Made by a program: the position numbers and the translations under genes
From: an uncultured Alistipes sp.
Lineage (GTDB): Bacteria > Bacteroidota > Bacteroidia > Bacteroidales > Rikenellaceae
Length of the DNA stretch: 26,069 bases
Direction: 5' to 3'
Assembly (NCBI GenBank): GCA_900546005.1
Contig: URBJ01000026.1
Span: 1 to 26,069 of the forward strand
Notes under the pieces: model-generated
Database searches by the model: none
Seen by the model: only the letters and a program-made list of their open reading frames with translations
What the model was told of the DNA's origin: nothing
Shown: positions 14,920-23,194 of the stretch, in pieces
Layout: the number at the start of each line of letters is the position of its first letter
Position numbering within the stretch: position 1 is the stretch's first letter

Positions 14920-15744
14920 ATGAAACTGTCTGAAATACGGGTAATTTGCTTTTCGCCGACAAGAACATCGTCGAAAATAGCGACGAGTGTGGCGGAAGGT
15001 GTCGGGGCGGCCCCGATTGTGAAAACCGATCTGACTCGGGAAGCGTGTGAGTGGAGTGCATCGGGTGATGTACTTACTGTGATTGCAGTGCCGGTATATG
15101 GCGGTAAAGTGGCCCCTCTCGCTCTGAAACGGATGGAGCGAATTCGTGGAAACGGTACCCCGGCCGTCCTGATCGTCGTTTACGGGAATCGGGCCTACGG
15201 AGGAGCTCTGAATCAATTGGATGCTTGGGCTGTGGCTCATGGTTTCGTGCCGATCGCTGCAGGAACATTTATCGGGGAGCATTCATACAGCACCGTTGAG
15301 TTTCCGATCGCACAGGGCCGTCCGAATGAGCAGGATTTGGCCTATGCCCGTACCTTTGGGGAGAGAATCCGTCAGAGAGTAGAATCCGCAAAAACACTGA
15401 CTGCAGTCAACGTAAAACATATTGCGCGACCGAAACAGTCGCTGTTCGCGCTGATCCGTTTTATCGTGGCTGTGCTGAAGTGGCAAAGACGAAAGGAACT
15501 GATGCAGCGGAGTCCGAAAGTGGATCCGGAACGGTGTGTGCACTGTGGGGCATGTGCTGCTGCATGTCCCGTCGGCATCATCGCTCCCGACGGAACAACC
15601 CTGACCGAGGAGGGGTGTATCAGGTGTTGTGCCTGCGTCAAACGGTGTCCGCATCAGGCACGGAGTTTCGATACGCCGTTCCGACAAATGTTGTGGAAAA
15701 ACTTTAAAACGGCAAAAATGCCGCAAACTATCCTATCAAAATAG
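14920..15744 (+). CDS. EFR1-type flavodoxin-like / 2x[4Fe-4S] ferredoxin protein
   Basis: 274 aa. Residues 1-155 look like a flavodoxin-type domain: VICFSPTRTSSKIA (8-21) is the FMN phosphate-binding loop, then VIAVPVYGGKVAP and VVYGNRAYGGAL. A linker with a short hydrophobic segment (about 174-187) leads to a two-cluster ferredoxin domain: Cys206, 209, 212, 216 and Cys233, 236, 239, 243, both CX2CX2CX3CP. The EFR1 family has this fused plan; its electron partner is generally unknown. An extra cysteine (Cys237) lies inside the second motif. The prfB start follows the stop by only 8 bp, so the two are probably co-transcribed. No convincing -7 box was seen just upstream. Confidence 0.85.
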   Translation: MKLSEIRVICFSPTRTSSKIATSVAEGVGAAPIVKTDLTREACEWSASGDVLTVIAVPVYGGKVAPLALKRMERIRGNGTPAVLIVVYGNRAYGGALNQLDAWAVAHGFVPIAAGTFIGEHSYSTVEFPIAQGRPNEQDLAYARTFGERIRQRVESAKTLTAVNVKHIARPKQSLFALIRFIVAVLKWQRRKELMQRSPKVDPERCVHCGACAAACPVGIIAPDGTTLTEEGCIRCCACVKRCPHQARSFDTPFRQMLWKNFKTAKMPQTILSK

Positions 15745-15752
15745 TGTGACGA

Positions 15753-16857
15753 ATGATTACGATTGAACAAATTAAAGAGCTTGTAAGACGACAGGATTCG
15801 TTGAGGAGGTGTCTTTGACATCGACAATCGACGCATAAGATTAGAAGAGGAAGAGGCTGTGACCCAAGATCCCGACTTCTGGAACGATCCCCAGAAAGCG
15901 GAAGCGCAACTGAAAAAAGTCGCTTCGATCAAATATTGGATTACGGCCTACGATGAGATCGATCGGATGTTGGGGGATCTGGTGCTGATGCCCGATTTCG
16001 TCAAGGAGGGACTCTCCTCTCCCGAAGAGCTCGATGCGCAGTATCATGCCGTACTCGAGAAGATCGATGCTCTCGAGATGAGAAACATGTTGGGCGGAGA
16101 GGAGGACCACCTCGGGGCGATCATGGAGATCAATTCGGGGGCTGGCGGAACCGAAAGTCTCGACTGGGCCTCGATGCTGTTTCGCATGTACACCCGTTGG
16201 GGGGAAGCCAATGGGTATCAGGTACGGGTTATCGATTTGCAGGAGGGCGATGAGGTCGGAATCAAGTCGGTGACCATGGAGTTTGTCGGAGAGTTTGCCT
16301 ACGGCTATCTGAAAAGCGAAAACGGCGTACATCGTCTGGTTCGGCTCTCCCCGTTTAATGCCAATAACAAGCGTCAGACCACGTTCGCTTCGGTATTCGT
16401 TTCTCCCGCGGTCGACGATACGATCGAGATCGTGATCAATCCGGCAGATATTGAGTGGGACACCTATCGAAGTGGTGGAAAAGGCGGGCAGAATGTGAAT
16501 AAGGTCGAAACGGGCGTGCGGTTGCGCCACTTGCCCTCGGGAATCGTCGTAGAAAATACCGAAACCCGTTCCCAGATTATGAACAAGGAGAATGCTCTCC
16601 GCATTCTCAAATCCAAACTCTACCAGAAGGAGCTTGAAAAGCGAATGGAGTTGCAGAATGAGTTGGAGGGGCAGAAGAAAAAGATTGAATGGGGGTCTCA
16701 GATCCGGAGCTACACGTTACATCCGTATAAATTAGTCAAAGATCATCGGACGGGGTATGAAACTTCCGATACGCAGGCCGTACTCGACGGAGACCTGAAT
16801 GAGTTCATCAAAGCATATCTCATGAGCAACGGATCGAGTCATGGAGCAGCAGAGTAG
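15753..16857 (+). CDS. prfB: Peptide chain release factor 2, made by programmed +1 frameshift
   Basis: RF2 reads UAA and UGA stop codons and triggers peptide release on the ribosome. The gene is in two frames: 21 codons from ATG 15753 to CTT 15813-15815, an in-frame TGA (15816-15818), and a +1 shift to GAC at 15817. The joined protein is 367 aa. Seen: MITIEQIKELVRRQDSL, then after the shift DIDNRRIRLEEEE, SPF (about 199-201), the RF2 stop-codon recognition tripeptide, and GGQ (about 244-246) in SGGKGGQNVNKVETG, which catalyses hydrolysis. The open frame that appears to begin at 15859 is only the second part. Low RF2 should let ribosomes pause at the TGA and shift, giving autoregulation. It follows the EFR1-type gene by 8 bp. 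Confidence 0.95.
15804..15819 (+). promoter_or_regulatory. prfB programmed frameshift site
   Basis: AGGAGG (15804-15809), a 3-nt spacer TGT, then CTT TGA C. This is the same layout as E. coli prfB (AGGGGG, 3 nt, CTT TGA C): an internal SD-like element close to the shift codon, a slippery CTT, and a weak TGA-C stop context. The downstream frame joins in register with RF2. Confidence 0.95.
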
Positions 16858-16913
16858 AGCCCGGCTTACGGGTAGTTTTGAGAATAATTAGGCTGTGTTC
16901 GTGAAGTGGAGGG

Positions 16914-16943
16914 TTGCGTGTTGCAAAAAAATGATTATCTTTA
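16914..16943 (+). promoter_or_regulatory. Promoter of the CotH lipoprotein gene
   Basis: TTG (16914-16916), a 19-nt spacer and TATCTTTA (16936-16943). The predicted start near 16950 is 25 nt before the ATG at 16975, ruling out the longer upstream start at 16906. Confidence 0.65.
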
Positions 16944-16974
16944 CATACACTACAAACCTAAAATTACTCCGCTT

Positions 16975-18537
16975 ATGAAACAATTTGCCTGTTTTCTGCT
17001 TTCCTTTGCCCTTCTGTTTTCCGCGTGTAGTAAGGACGAAGATGTAGCCGATCCGGATGAAGGCCAGAAAGAGCCCGTCGAAGAGGTTACTGAAGATTCG
17101 ACACAAAACGTCGTAGAGGAAAAAGTCGTACCCGTTTTGACTTCATTTGTCTTCGAAGCCTCGAAAAACGCGCAGTATCTGATCAAGGATATCGAGTGTA
17201 CGATCAAAGACTCGACCATTACCGCATTGATCCCCTATGTGACGGAGATCAGCGAACTGATCCCTACTTTTGAGGGGGTTTACGATAAAGTATCTATCGG
17301 AAATACGGTGCAACGATCAGGGCTTACTACCAATGATTACAGTAAAGAGATCGTATATACCGTCTCGACAAAGGATACGACGATCCACTATACGGTGACG
17401 GTATTCTGTTTTACCGGCCTGCCTATTGTTAACATAGAAACCGATAACAGGCAGGATATTACTTCGAAAGAGGACTATGTCTATGGAACGATGACGATCA
17501 GCAAAACGGCGGATTACTCCTCCGGTTATCAAGGCCGTATGCGGATTCGGGGACGGGGTAATGCAACATTTGGCTATCCCAAAAAACCCTACAAGATCAA
17601 ACTGGACGAAAAAGCCAAGATCTTGGATATGCCCTCGGATAAAGAGTGGGTCCTGCTGGCAAACTACTGCGACAAGTCGTTGCTGAGAACCAGTATCGCC
17701 TTCAAGTTGAGCGAAATGCTCGATATGTATTGGACTCCCCGGATGGAGTTCGTTGAGCTCTTCCTCAACGGAAGATATATGGGTAATTATCTGTTGGGTG
17801 AACATGTGAAAGTCGCTACCGATCGGCTCAATGTTACCGACAACGGGTATCTGATCGAACGCGACGGATACTACCAGCAGGAACCCGTATATTTCATGAC
17901 ACAACGGGGAAATCCATTTACATTCAAACACCCCGATACGGATGATATTACCCAAGAGCAGATCGATTACATCCATAATTATATGGACCAATTCGAAACG
18001 GTTCTATATTCCGATAACTTTACCGATCCCTCGACCGGATACCGGAAATACATTAATGCAGAGAGTTGGGTCAACTGGTATTTGACGAACGAAATTCTGT
18101 GTAACAAGGATTGCAACTACTATTTCTATAAGTATGACAATACGGACGACACCAAGTTGGGTATGTCTCCGGTATGGGACTTTGAATGGTCTTTGGGCGT
18201 AGGTTGGAATTATACCGAACCGGCTCGTGTTGATGTGCTCGTTCAAAGAGGCCTCTATTTCGACCGCCTGATGCAGGATCCCTATTTTGCCGGGCTGGTT
18301 AAAAAGCGTTGGGATGAGATCAAAACACAGATCCCGCAGTTGATCGATTATATCAACGTGATGGCTCAAAAGATAGAGGTGTCTCAGCAGTTCAACTTTA
18401 AAAAGTGGGATATTTTGAACACCCCGGTGAGTGTGGAGGTTATTACGTTGGGTGATTGGGCTAATGAGGTGCAATACGTTAAAGATTTTCTGATGAAACG
18501 GGTAGAGTGGCTGAGCTCCGAAATCCCGAACTGGTAG
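16975..18537 (+). CDS. CotH-family lipoprotein (atypical kinase fold)
   Basis: 520 aa. The signal sequence ends in a lipobox (LFSAC, Cys18), followed by an acidic stretch (SKDEDVADPDEG) that in Bacteroidetes may favour export to the cell surface. Residues about 50-145 form a small beta-rich domain (LTSFVFEASKNAQYLIKDIE ... TIHYTVTV) like those found at the N-terminus of surface lipoproteins. The CotH domain spans about 150-515: RGRGNATFGYPKKPYKIKL (193-211), WVLLANYCDKSLLR, NEILCNKDCNYYFYKYD and SPVWDFEWSLG with Asp402. CotH of Bacillus is a protein kinase of spore coat proteins; the role in non-sporulating Bacteroidetes is unknown. Its own promoter and a hairpin after the stop suggest a single-gene transcript. 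Confidence 0.88.
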   Translation: MKQFACFLLSFALLFSACSKDEDVADPDEGQKEPVEEVTEDSTQNVVEEKVVPVLTSFVFEASKNAQYLIKDIECTIKDSTITALIPYVTEISELIPTFEGVYDKVSIGNTVQRSGLTTNDYSKEIVYTVSTKDTTIHYTVTVFCFTGLPIVNIETDNRQDITSKEDYVYGTMTISKTADYSSGYQGRMRIRGRGNATFGYPKKPYKIKLDEKAKILDMPSDKEWVLLANYCDKSLLRTSIAFKLSEMLDMYWTPRMEFVELFLNGRYMGNYLLGEHVKVATDRLNVTDNGYLIERDGYYQQEPVYFMTQRGNPFTFKHPDTDDITQEQIDYIHNYMDQFETVLYSDNFTDPSTGYRKYINAESWVNWYLTNEILCNKDCNYYFYKYDNTDDTKLGMSPVWDFEWSLGVGWNYTEPARVDVLVQRGLYFDRLMQDPYFAGLVKKRWDEIKTQIPQLIDYINVMAQKIEVSQQFNFKKWDILNTPVSVEVITLGDWANEVQYVKDFLMKRVEWLSSEIPNW

Positions 18538-18572
18538 AAAATATCTGTCATATTTTTATAAAAAATTGTTTT

Positions 18573-18599
18573 GCGAGCGGATTGGAATGATCCGCTCGC
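18573..18599 (+). terminator. Hairpin after the CotH gene, probable terminator
   Basis: GCGAGCGGAT and ATCCGCTCGC form a perfect 10-bp GC-rich stem with a 7-nt loop, 35 bp past the stop codon. The following sequence (TGTTTGTC) is only partly T-rich, so termination may be incomplete. It lies 44 bp before the next start codon. Confidence 0.5.
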
Positions 18600-18643
18600 T
18601 GTTTGTCTAAGCAAAAGAGAGAAAAAGTAAGATTGAGTATAGT

Positions 18644-19231
18644 ATGAATCGAATTCTGGAGATCGCAGAAGTAAATCAGCAAAAGGCTTTCCGGATCATC
18701 CGTGATTTGGATATTGTTGGGGCGTGGGGGTCGATCGGTGCGGAGGTTTATCTGGTCGGATCCCTGAAAATGGGGCTGTTGATGAAACACCGAGACATCG
18801 ATCTACATATCTATTCCGATCCGGTTGTGTTGCGTGACAGTTTTCAGGTGATGGCCTTGTTGGCAGAGCATCCGGCAGTAGAGAAGATGGAATACCTCAA
18901 CGGATTGCATACGGAGGAGGCCTGTGTCGAATGGCACGTTGGATATCGTGACGACGAGGCACAACTCTGGCAGATCGATATGATCCATATTTGTCGAGGA
19001 TCCCGTTACGACGGCTACTTTGAACGCATCGCGGAGCGGATAAAAAGCGTGTTAACGGACGAAACGAGAGAGACGATTCTCAGACTGAAATACGAGGCAC
19101 CTGAAGAGGTGAAAATTTGTGGAATGGAGTATTATCGGGCTGTCTTGGAGGGCGGTGTTCGGACGTTTACCGAGTTTGAGTTGTGGCGGAAAAAACATCC
19201 TTGTACCGGAATCATTGAGTGGATGCCGTGA
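18644..19231 (+). CDS. Nucleotidyltransferase-fold protein of unknown function
   Basis: 195 aa, soluble. YLVGSLKMGLLMKHRDIDLHIYS (36-58) contains the minimal nucleotidyltransferase signature: GS at 39-40, Gly44, and a DxD pair at Asp51 and Asp53 that would bind metal. A third acidic residue may lie in EWHVGYRDD or QIDMIHI (about 104-117). The rest is mixed alpha/beta ending in EFELWRKKHPCTGIIEWMP. It is short for a CCA-adding or kanamycin-type enzyme. I do not recognise a characterised family and assign no substrate. It follows the CotH gene by 106 bp, with a hairpin between, and ends before a bidirectional terminator. No antitoxin-like or HEPN partner is seen beside it. Confidence 0.75.
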   Translation: MNRILEIAEVNQQKAFRIIRDLDIVGAWGSIGAEVYLVGSLKMGLLMKHRDIDLHIYSDPVVLRDSFQVMALLAEHPAVEKMEYLNGLHTEEACVEWHVGYRDDEAQLWQIDMIHICRGSRYDGYFERIAERIKSVLTDETRETILRLKYEAPEEVKICGMEYYRAVLEGGVRTFTEFELWRKKHPCTGIIEWMP

Positions 19232-19332
19232 AGCATGCGTCATACGTTTCGCACGGCATCAATGTCGTCTTTCGGAAAGACGGGAAGGAAAAGAGGAGGG
19301 AATGAAAAGGGGTGGAGGAGTTTGATCCTATA

Positions 19333-19368
19333 AAAAAGAGTTGTCTCCACATGGGGACAACTCTTTTT
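19333..19368. terminator. Bidirectional rho-independent terminator
   Basis: A 16-bp stem (AAAAAGAGTTGTCTCC paired with GGGGACAACTCTTTTT, one G-T wobble) with loop ACAT. A-tract on the left and T-tract on the right serve both strands. It lies between the plus-strand nucleotidyltransferase-like gene and the minus-strand secreted-protein gene, which converge here. Confidence 0.9.
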
Positions 19369-19384
19369 ATGGAATAGCGATCAG

Positions 19385-20035
19385 CTAATAGATCAACTCT
19401 TCATAAGCCTTAACAAGTCGCAACGGATTTTTTGCGGAAAATTCACCTCCGTTGATACGGAGAACCAACGACGGATAATTGGCAAAAGCACGACGTGCCA
19501 AAATGCGGAAGTTGGCCTCTTCGGGCTTATCTGATCCTGCCACAATAGCACATAACGGACGAGCAGCGTCCTCTCCTTGAAGTTTTACATACGACCACAA
19601 CTCTTTGTATGATGCGGTGCGCATGCCGGAAGTTGCTACGCTTCGGCGAATTTCTGTCAGAAGCTCGACTCCCTTAGGACTTGCATAATCCAAACGGAAT
19701 AATACCGGTTGTTTGTAGTATCCCTTGTGTGGCTTTCTGTGGGATTTGAAGAGACGGTAACGGTATCTTCTGACGTACAATACGGAGTCGCCGTCGATGG
19801 AGTACATCGCGATCTGCTTGATGTCGTCCAAATCGTATTTTTTTGTTTTACCGTTCGGCTCTTGGCTCAATTCGATATTGGAAACAGTCGAATAGAATTG
19901 GGACCGGATGTACCCCTCAACTTTGGTCCCATCTTTCAGTGTCAGAACTGTGGTGCCTTGTGCCGACGCGTTGACCACGCAAAGAAGCAAGATGAAAACG
20001 GATAACAAACCCGAATATGTGAGAAATTTCTTCAT
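19385..20035 (-). CDS. Small secreted protein of unknown function
   Basis: 216 aa. A clear Sec signal peptide: MKKFLT, a hydrophobic core to about residue 20, and VNASA-Q with cleavage expected after Ala25, so the protein is probably periplasmic or exported. The mature part opens with TTVLTLKDGTKVEGYIRSQF, a beta-hairpin-like segment resembling short 'KDGTxxxGxI' repeats in Bacteroidetes exported proteins, and continues basic (RRYRYRLFKSHRKPHKG, 88-104). The C-terminal half is mixed helix and strand. No catalytic motif is seen and I do not recognise the family. It follows nadE on the same strand after a 149-bp AT-rich gap with no obvious promoter, and converges on the terminator at 19333-19368. 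Confidence 0.75.
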   Translation of the reverse strand: MKKFLTYSGLLSVFILLLCVVNASAQGTTVLTLKDGTKVEGYIRSQFYSTVSNIELSQEPNGKTKKYDLDDIKQIAMYSIDGDSVLYVRRYRYRLFKSHRKPHKGYYKQPVLFRLDYASPKGVELLTEIRRSVATSGMRTASYKELWSYVKLQGEDAARPLCAIVAGSDKPEEANFRILARRAFANYPSLVLRINGGEFSAKNPLRLVKAYEELIY

Positions 20036-20184
20036 AATGGTATAATTGCAATGTTTTTTCGTATTCTCAATTTTTTGCTATAAGAGCTTTTGCTCAATCA
20101 CCCCTTATATGTGATGAAAAAAAGTTCCTTTTTGTTACAAAGAAAACGAAAAAAAATCATTTTTTGTTGTTTCTCCGTTGAATT

Positions 20185-22107
20185 TTATAGCGATTCGGCT
20201 TCACGAAGCCATTCGGATACCGAAGCATCGCTCGGCATGCGCCAGTCGCCTCGGGGAGAGAGGCTGATCGAGCCCACTTTTGGCCCGTCGGGAAGGGCCG
20301 AACGTTTGAACTGTTGGCTGAAAAAACGACGGAGAAAAACGATCAGCCATTTCTTGATCTCAGACGACGGGTATTTCTCTCCAAATGCCTGTCGGGCCAT
20401 AAAATGCAGTTTCGCCGGACGATAGCCGAACCGAACGAAATGATACAGGAAAAAGTCATGCAGTTCGTATGGGCCGACCAGTTCCTCGGTCTTTTGGAGA
20501 ATCTCGCCTTCCCGACTGGCGGGAAGCAGCTCGGGGCTGATCGGTGTATCGATGATGTCCAACAGGCAGGATCGAATCGAGGCACTCTCCGGAAGATCTG
20601 CAATCCATCGTACCAAATAGCGAACCAGTGTCTTCGGTACGCCGCTGTTGACGCCGTACATCGACATGTGGTCGCCGTTGTAGGTCGCCCAACCCAAAGC
20701 CAGTTCGGATAGATCTCCGGTACCTATGACTAAACCTCCGTCCCGGTTGGCTATATCCATGAGAATTTGGGTCCGCTCGCGGGCCTGTGCGTTCTCGTAG
20801 GTCGTGCTTCGGTCGTTGGCGTCGAGACCGATGTCCCGGAAATGGATGTTGCAGGCCTCGCAAATGTTGATCTCATCTGAGGTCACGCCCATCTGCTCCA
20901 TGAGTTTCAGCGCATTGGAGTGGGTGCGGCCTGTCGTTCCGAAGCCCGGCATGGTAATTCCGGTAATGGCGGTACGGGGTAGTCGGAGTTTGTCGAACGT
21001 GCGGGCGGTGATCAAAAGCGCCAAGGTAGAGTCGAGTCCCCCCGAAATGCCGATCACCGCATGTCGGGCTCCCGTATGGTGGATTCTCTGGGCCAGCCCG
21101 TTCACCTGTATGTTGACGATCTCTTCACAACGCTCTTGCATCGCCTCGGCCTGCTGCGGAATGAACGGATGCGGATCGAATGTGCGGGTGATCGCGTAGT
21201 TGGCGCGATCGCTTCTCAAGGGTACCGCGATACGTCGGTAGGAAGTTTGAGGGGTATAGTCGGCAAAAGTATTCGTTTTGCGGCGCAGGGTCATCAGTCG
21301 TTCAATATCTACATCGGCGATCGTAAGCTGCTCTTCCAAGGAAAAACGCTCGGACTCTTTTACTAAAATTCCGTTCTCGGCGATGAGGCCGTTTCCCGCA
21401 AAAACAATATCGGTCGAGGACTCTCCGAATCCGCACGAACAGTAGAGATAGGCCGACAGTGTCCGGGCCGACTGTTGGGTGATCAGCGAGCGCAGATAGG
21501 TGTGTTTGCCCGTCATTTCGTTGCTGGCCGAGAGGTTGATCAACAGGTTGGCTCCGGCAAGAGCGTGGTGTGAGGAGGGGGGGATTGGAACCCACAAATC
21601 TTCACAGATCTCAACCGCAAAACAGATCTTCCCCGATTCGAACAGCAGCTCCTTTGCAAACGGTACGGTCTGGCCACAGAGTGTAAGCGTAGCGGTTTTC
21701 AGCTCTGCCCCCGAAGCGAACCATCGAACCTCGTAATATTCGTTATAGTTTGGCAGATAGGTTTTGGGAACCACTCCGTAAATGGTACCCATGCCGAAGA
21801 TTACGGCTACATTGTAGAGGTGGTTCTCAACAGCGATCGGCATGCCGACCAGACTAATAATCGGGTAGGAGGCGGTTTGTTCGACCAATCGACCCAGCGC
21901 CTGCTCTGCCTGTTCCAACAAAAAAGGCTGTCCGAACAGATCGGCGCAGGTGTAACCCGTAACGCTGAGTTCCGGAAAGGCGATGATCGAGACTCCTTGC
22001 TCGGATGCAGAATGAATCATGCCGGCAATCCGGTCGACATTGTAGGTACAGTCGCCTACTTTTACCGATGGAACGGCTGCTGCAATTTTCAGAAATCCTA
22101 AATCCAT
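20185..22107 (-). CDS. nadE: Glutamine-dependent NAD+ synthetase
   Basis: 640 aa, the two-domain form. The N-terminal nitrilase-type glutaminase (about 1-290) has the Glu-Lys-Cys triad: Glu46 in AFPELSVTGY, Lys115 in VPKTYLPN and Cys168 in AVEICEDLW. It releases ammonia from glutamine. The C-terminal ATP-pyrophosphatase domain (about 320-640) carries GISGGLDSTLAL (SGGLDS at 355-360), which adenylates nicotinate adenine dinucleotide so that ammonia can convert it to NAD+. GTGDLSELALGWATYNGDHM is also typical. Full length with no defect. It lies after ffh and folD on the same strand, with a 180-bp spacer from folD. Final step of NAD synthesis, cytosolic. Confidence 0.95.
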   Translation of the reverse strand: MDLGFLKIAAAVPSVKVGDCTYNVDRIAGMIHSASEQGVSIIAFPELSVTGYTCADLFGQPFLLEQAEQALGRLVEQTASYPIISLVGMPIAVENHLYNVAVIFGMGTIYGVVPKTYLPNYNEYYEVRWFASGAELKTATLTLCGQTVPFAKELLFESGKICFAVEICEDLWVPIPPSSHHALAGANLLINLSASNEMTGKHTYLRSLITQQSARTLSAYLYCSCGFGESSTDIVFAGNGLIAENGILVKESERFSLEEQLTIADVDIERLMTLRRKTNTFADYTPQTSYRRIAVPLRSDRANYAITRTFDPHPFIPQQAEAMQERCEEIVNIQVNGLAQRIHHTGARHAVIGISGGLDSTLALLITARTFDKLRLPRTAITGITMPGFGTTGRTHSNALKLMEQMGVTSDEINICEACNIHFRDIGLDANDRSTTYENAQARERTQILMDIANRDGGLVIGTGDLSELALGWATYNGDHMSMYGVNSGVPKTLVRYLVRWIADLPESASIRSCLLDIIDTPISPELLPASREGEILQKTEELVGPYELHDFFLYHFVRFGYRPAKLHFMARQAFGEKYPSSEIKKWLIVFLRRFFSQQFKRSALPDGPKVGSISLSPRGDWRMPSDASVSEWLREAESL

Positions 22108-22166
22108 GGGAACTTCGCGATCAATTTGTATTTTGTTTTATATCCTCCGAGACCTCCTCTCCTCTG

Positions 22167-22250
22167 TTATGCTGCCGTATTTTTTGCTTCATACTCCTTT
22201 TTGAGCATATCATAAAAGGCTGCGTAAGCGGTGAGTATATATGGAATCAA
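22167..22250 (-). CDS. Possible short ORF or gene remnant between folD and nadE
   Basis: On the minus strand an open frame ends at TAA 22169-22167. Its last 28 codons from TTG 22250 read LIPYILTAYAAFYDML then KKEYEAKNTAA, a hydrophobic stretch followed by a charged tail. The frame stays open back to about 22312, overlapping the 3' end of folD in another frame, with no ATG or GTG. It may be a small membrane peptide with a TTG start, the decayed end of a gene, or chance. Weak call. Confidence 0.2.
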   Translation of the reverse strand: MIPYILTAYAAFYDMLKKEYEAKNTAA

Positions 22251-22287
22251 CCAGATCAGTTGATCGGGATGAATTCTGCTGGGCTTT

Positions 22288-23163
22288 TTATTTATAAATC
22301 TCTTTTCGTGCGGCCTTCAGTGTGTTTTTCATCAGGGAAATGATCGTCATCGGACCCACTCCGCCCGGAACAGGTGTGATGTAACTACACTTGGGGGCCA
22401 CTTCATCGAATTTGACGTCTCCCAAAAGTTTCCATCCCGATTTGGTCTTGTCACTCGGAACACGCGTGATGCCTACATCGACGATAACGGCGCCCTCTTT
22501 CACCATGTCGGCCGTGACGAATTCTGCCTTGCCAAGGGCGGCTATGACGATATCGCCACTGCGTACCACATCTTTCAGATCTTTCGTTCGGCTGTGGCAG
22601 AGCGTGACCGTGCAATCCCAACCCTTCTGTGAGAGCAGATTGGCGATCGGACGTCCCACGATGTTGCTTCGGCCGATGACCACGCAGTGGCGTCCGCTGG
22701 TCTCGATCTTATAGTATTTCAGCAGCTCCAGAATGCCGTCCGGGGTAGCAGGAAGGTAGGCGGGAAGCCCAGAAATCATTCGGCCGGTGTTGACCGGGTG
22801 GAAACCGTCTACATCTTTCTTCGGATCGATCGCTTCGATCACCTTCTGCTCGGAAATGTGTTTGGGCAGGGGCAATTGAACGATAAAACCATCCACCTCG
22901 GGATCGCTGTTCAGCCGGGCGATTTCGTTTAATAATGTCTCTTCGGTCGTCTCTTCCGGCATACGCAGTACGGTCGACCGGAACCCCACTTCTCCACAAC
23001 ACTTCTCCTTGTGTCCGACGTAAGTCTGGCTGGCTCCGTCGTTCCCGACAAGAATGGCTACCAAATGAGGACGCCGGTGGCCCGACGCGATCCATTGTTC
23101 AACTTCTGCGGCGATCTCTTTGCGTAGGTTGGCCGCTACCTCTTTCCCATCTATGATTTGCAT
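22288..23163 (-). CDS. folD: Methylenetetrahydrofolate dehydrogenase / cyclohydrolase
   Basis: 291 aa bifunctional cytosolic enzyme interconverting 5,10-methylene-, 5,10-methenyl- and 10-formyl-tetrahydrofolate, supplying one-carbon units for purines and formyl-methionine. Seen: [10 protein letters not shown] (47-56) with Tyr48 and catalytic Lys52, [11 protein letters not shown], the DVDGFHP motif, [14 protein letters not shown] in the NAD(P)-binding domain, and [11 protein letters not shown] near the C-terminus. Normal length. It follows ffh by 31 bp on the same strand, so the two are probably co-transcribed. Confidence 0.96.
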   Translation of the reverse strand: MQIIDGKEVAANLRKEIAAEVEQWIASGHRRPHLVAILVGNDGASQTYVGHKEKCCGEVGFRSTVLRMPEETTEETLLNEIARLNSDPEVDGFIVQLPLPKHISEQKVIEAIDPKKDVDGFHPVNTGRMISGLPAYLPATPDGILELLKYYKIETSGRHCVVIGRSNIVGRPIANLLSQKGWDCTVTLCHSRTKDLKDVVRSGDIVIAALGKAEFVTADMVKEGAVIVDVGITRVPSDKTKSGWKLLGDVKFDEVAPKCSYITPVPGGVGPMTIISLMKNTLKAARKEIYK

Positions 23164-23194
23164 ATCGTTCGTTTTTAACTATCTGTCGTAATTA

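Noticed and set aside
15859..16857. prfB as an uninterrupted gene with a GTG start at 15859
   Set aside because: It would lack the conserved N-terminal helix, and an exact RF2 frameshift signal joins it in register to the ATG at 15753.
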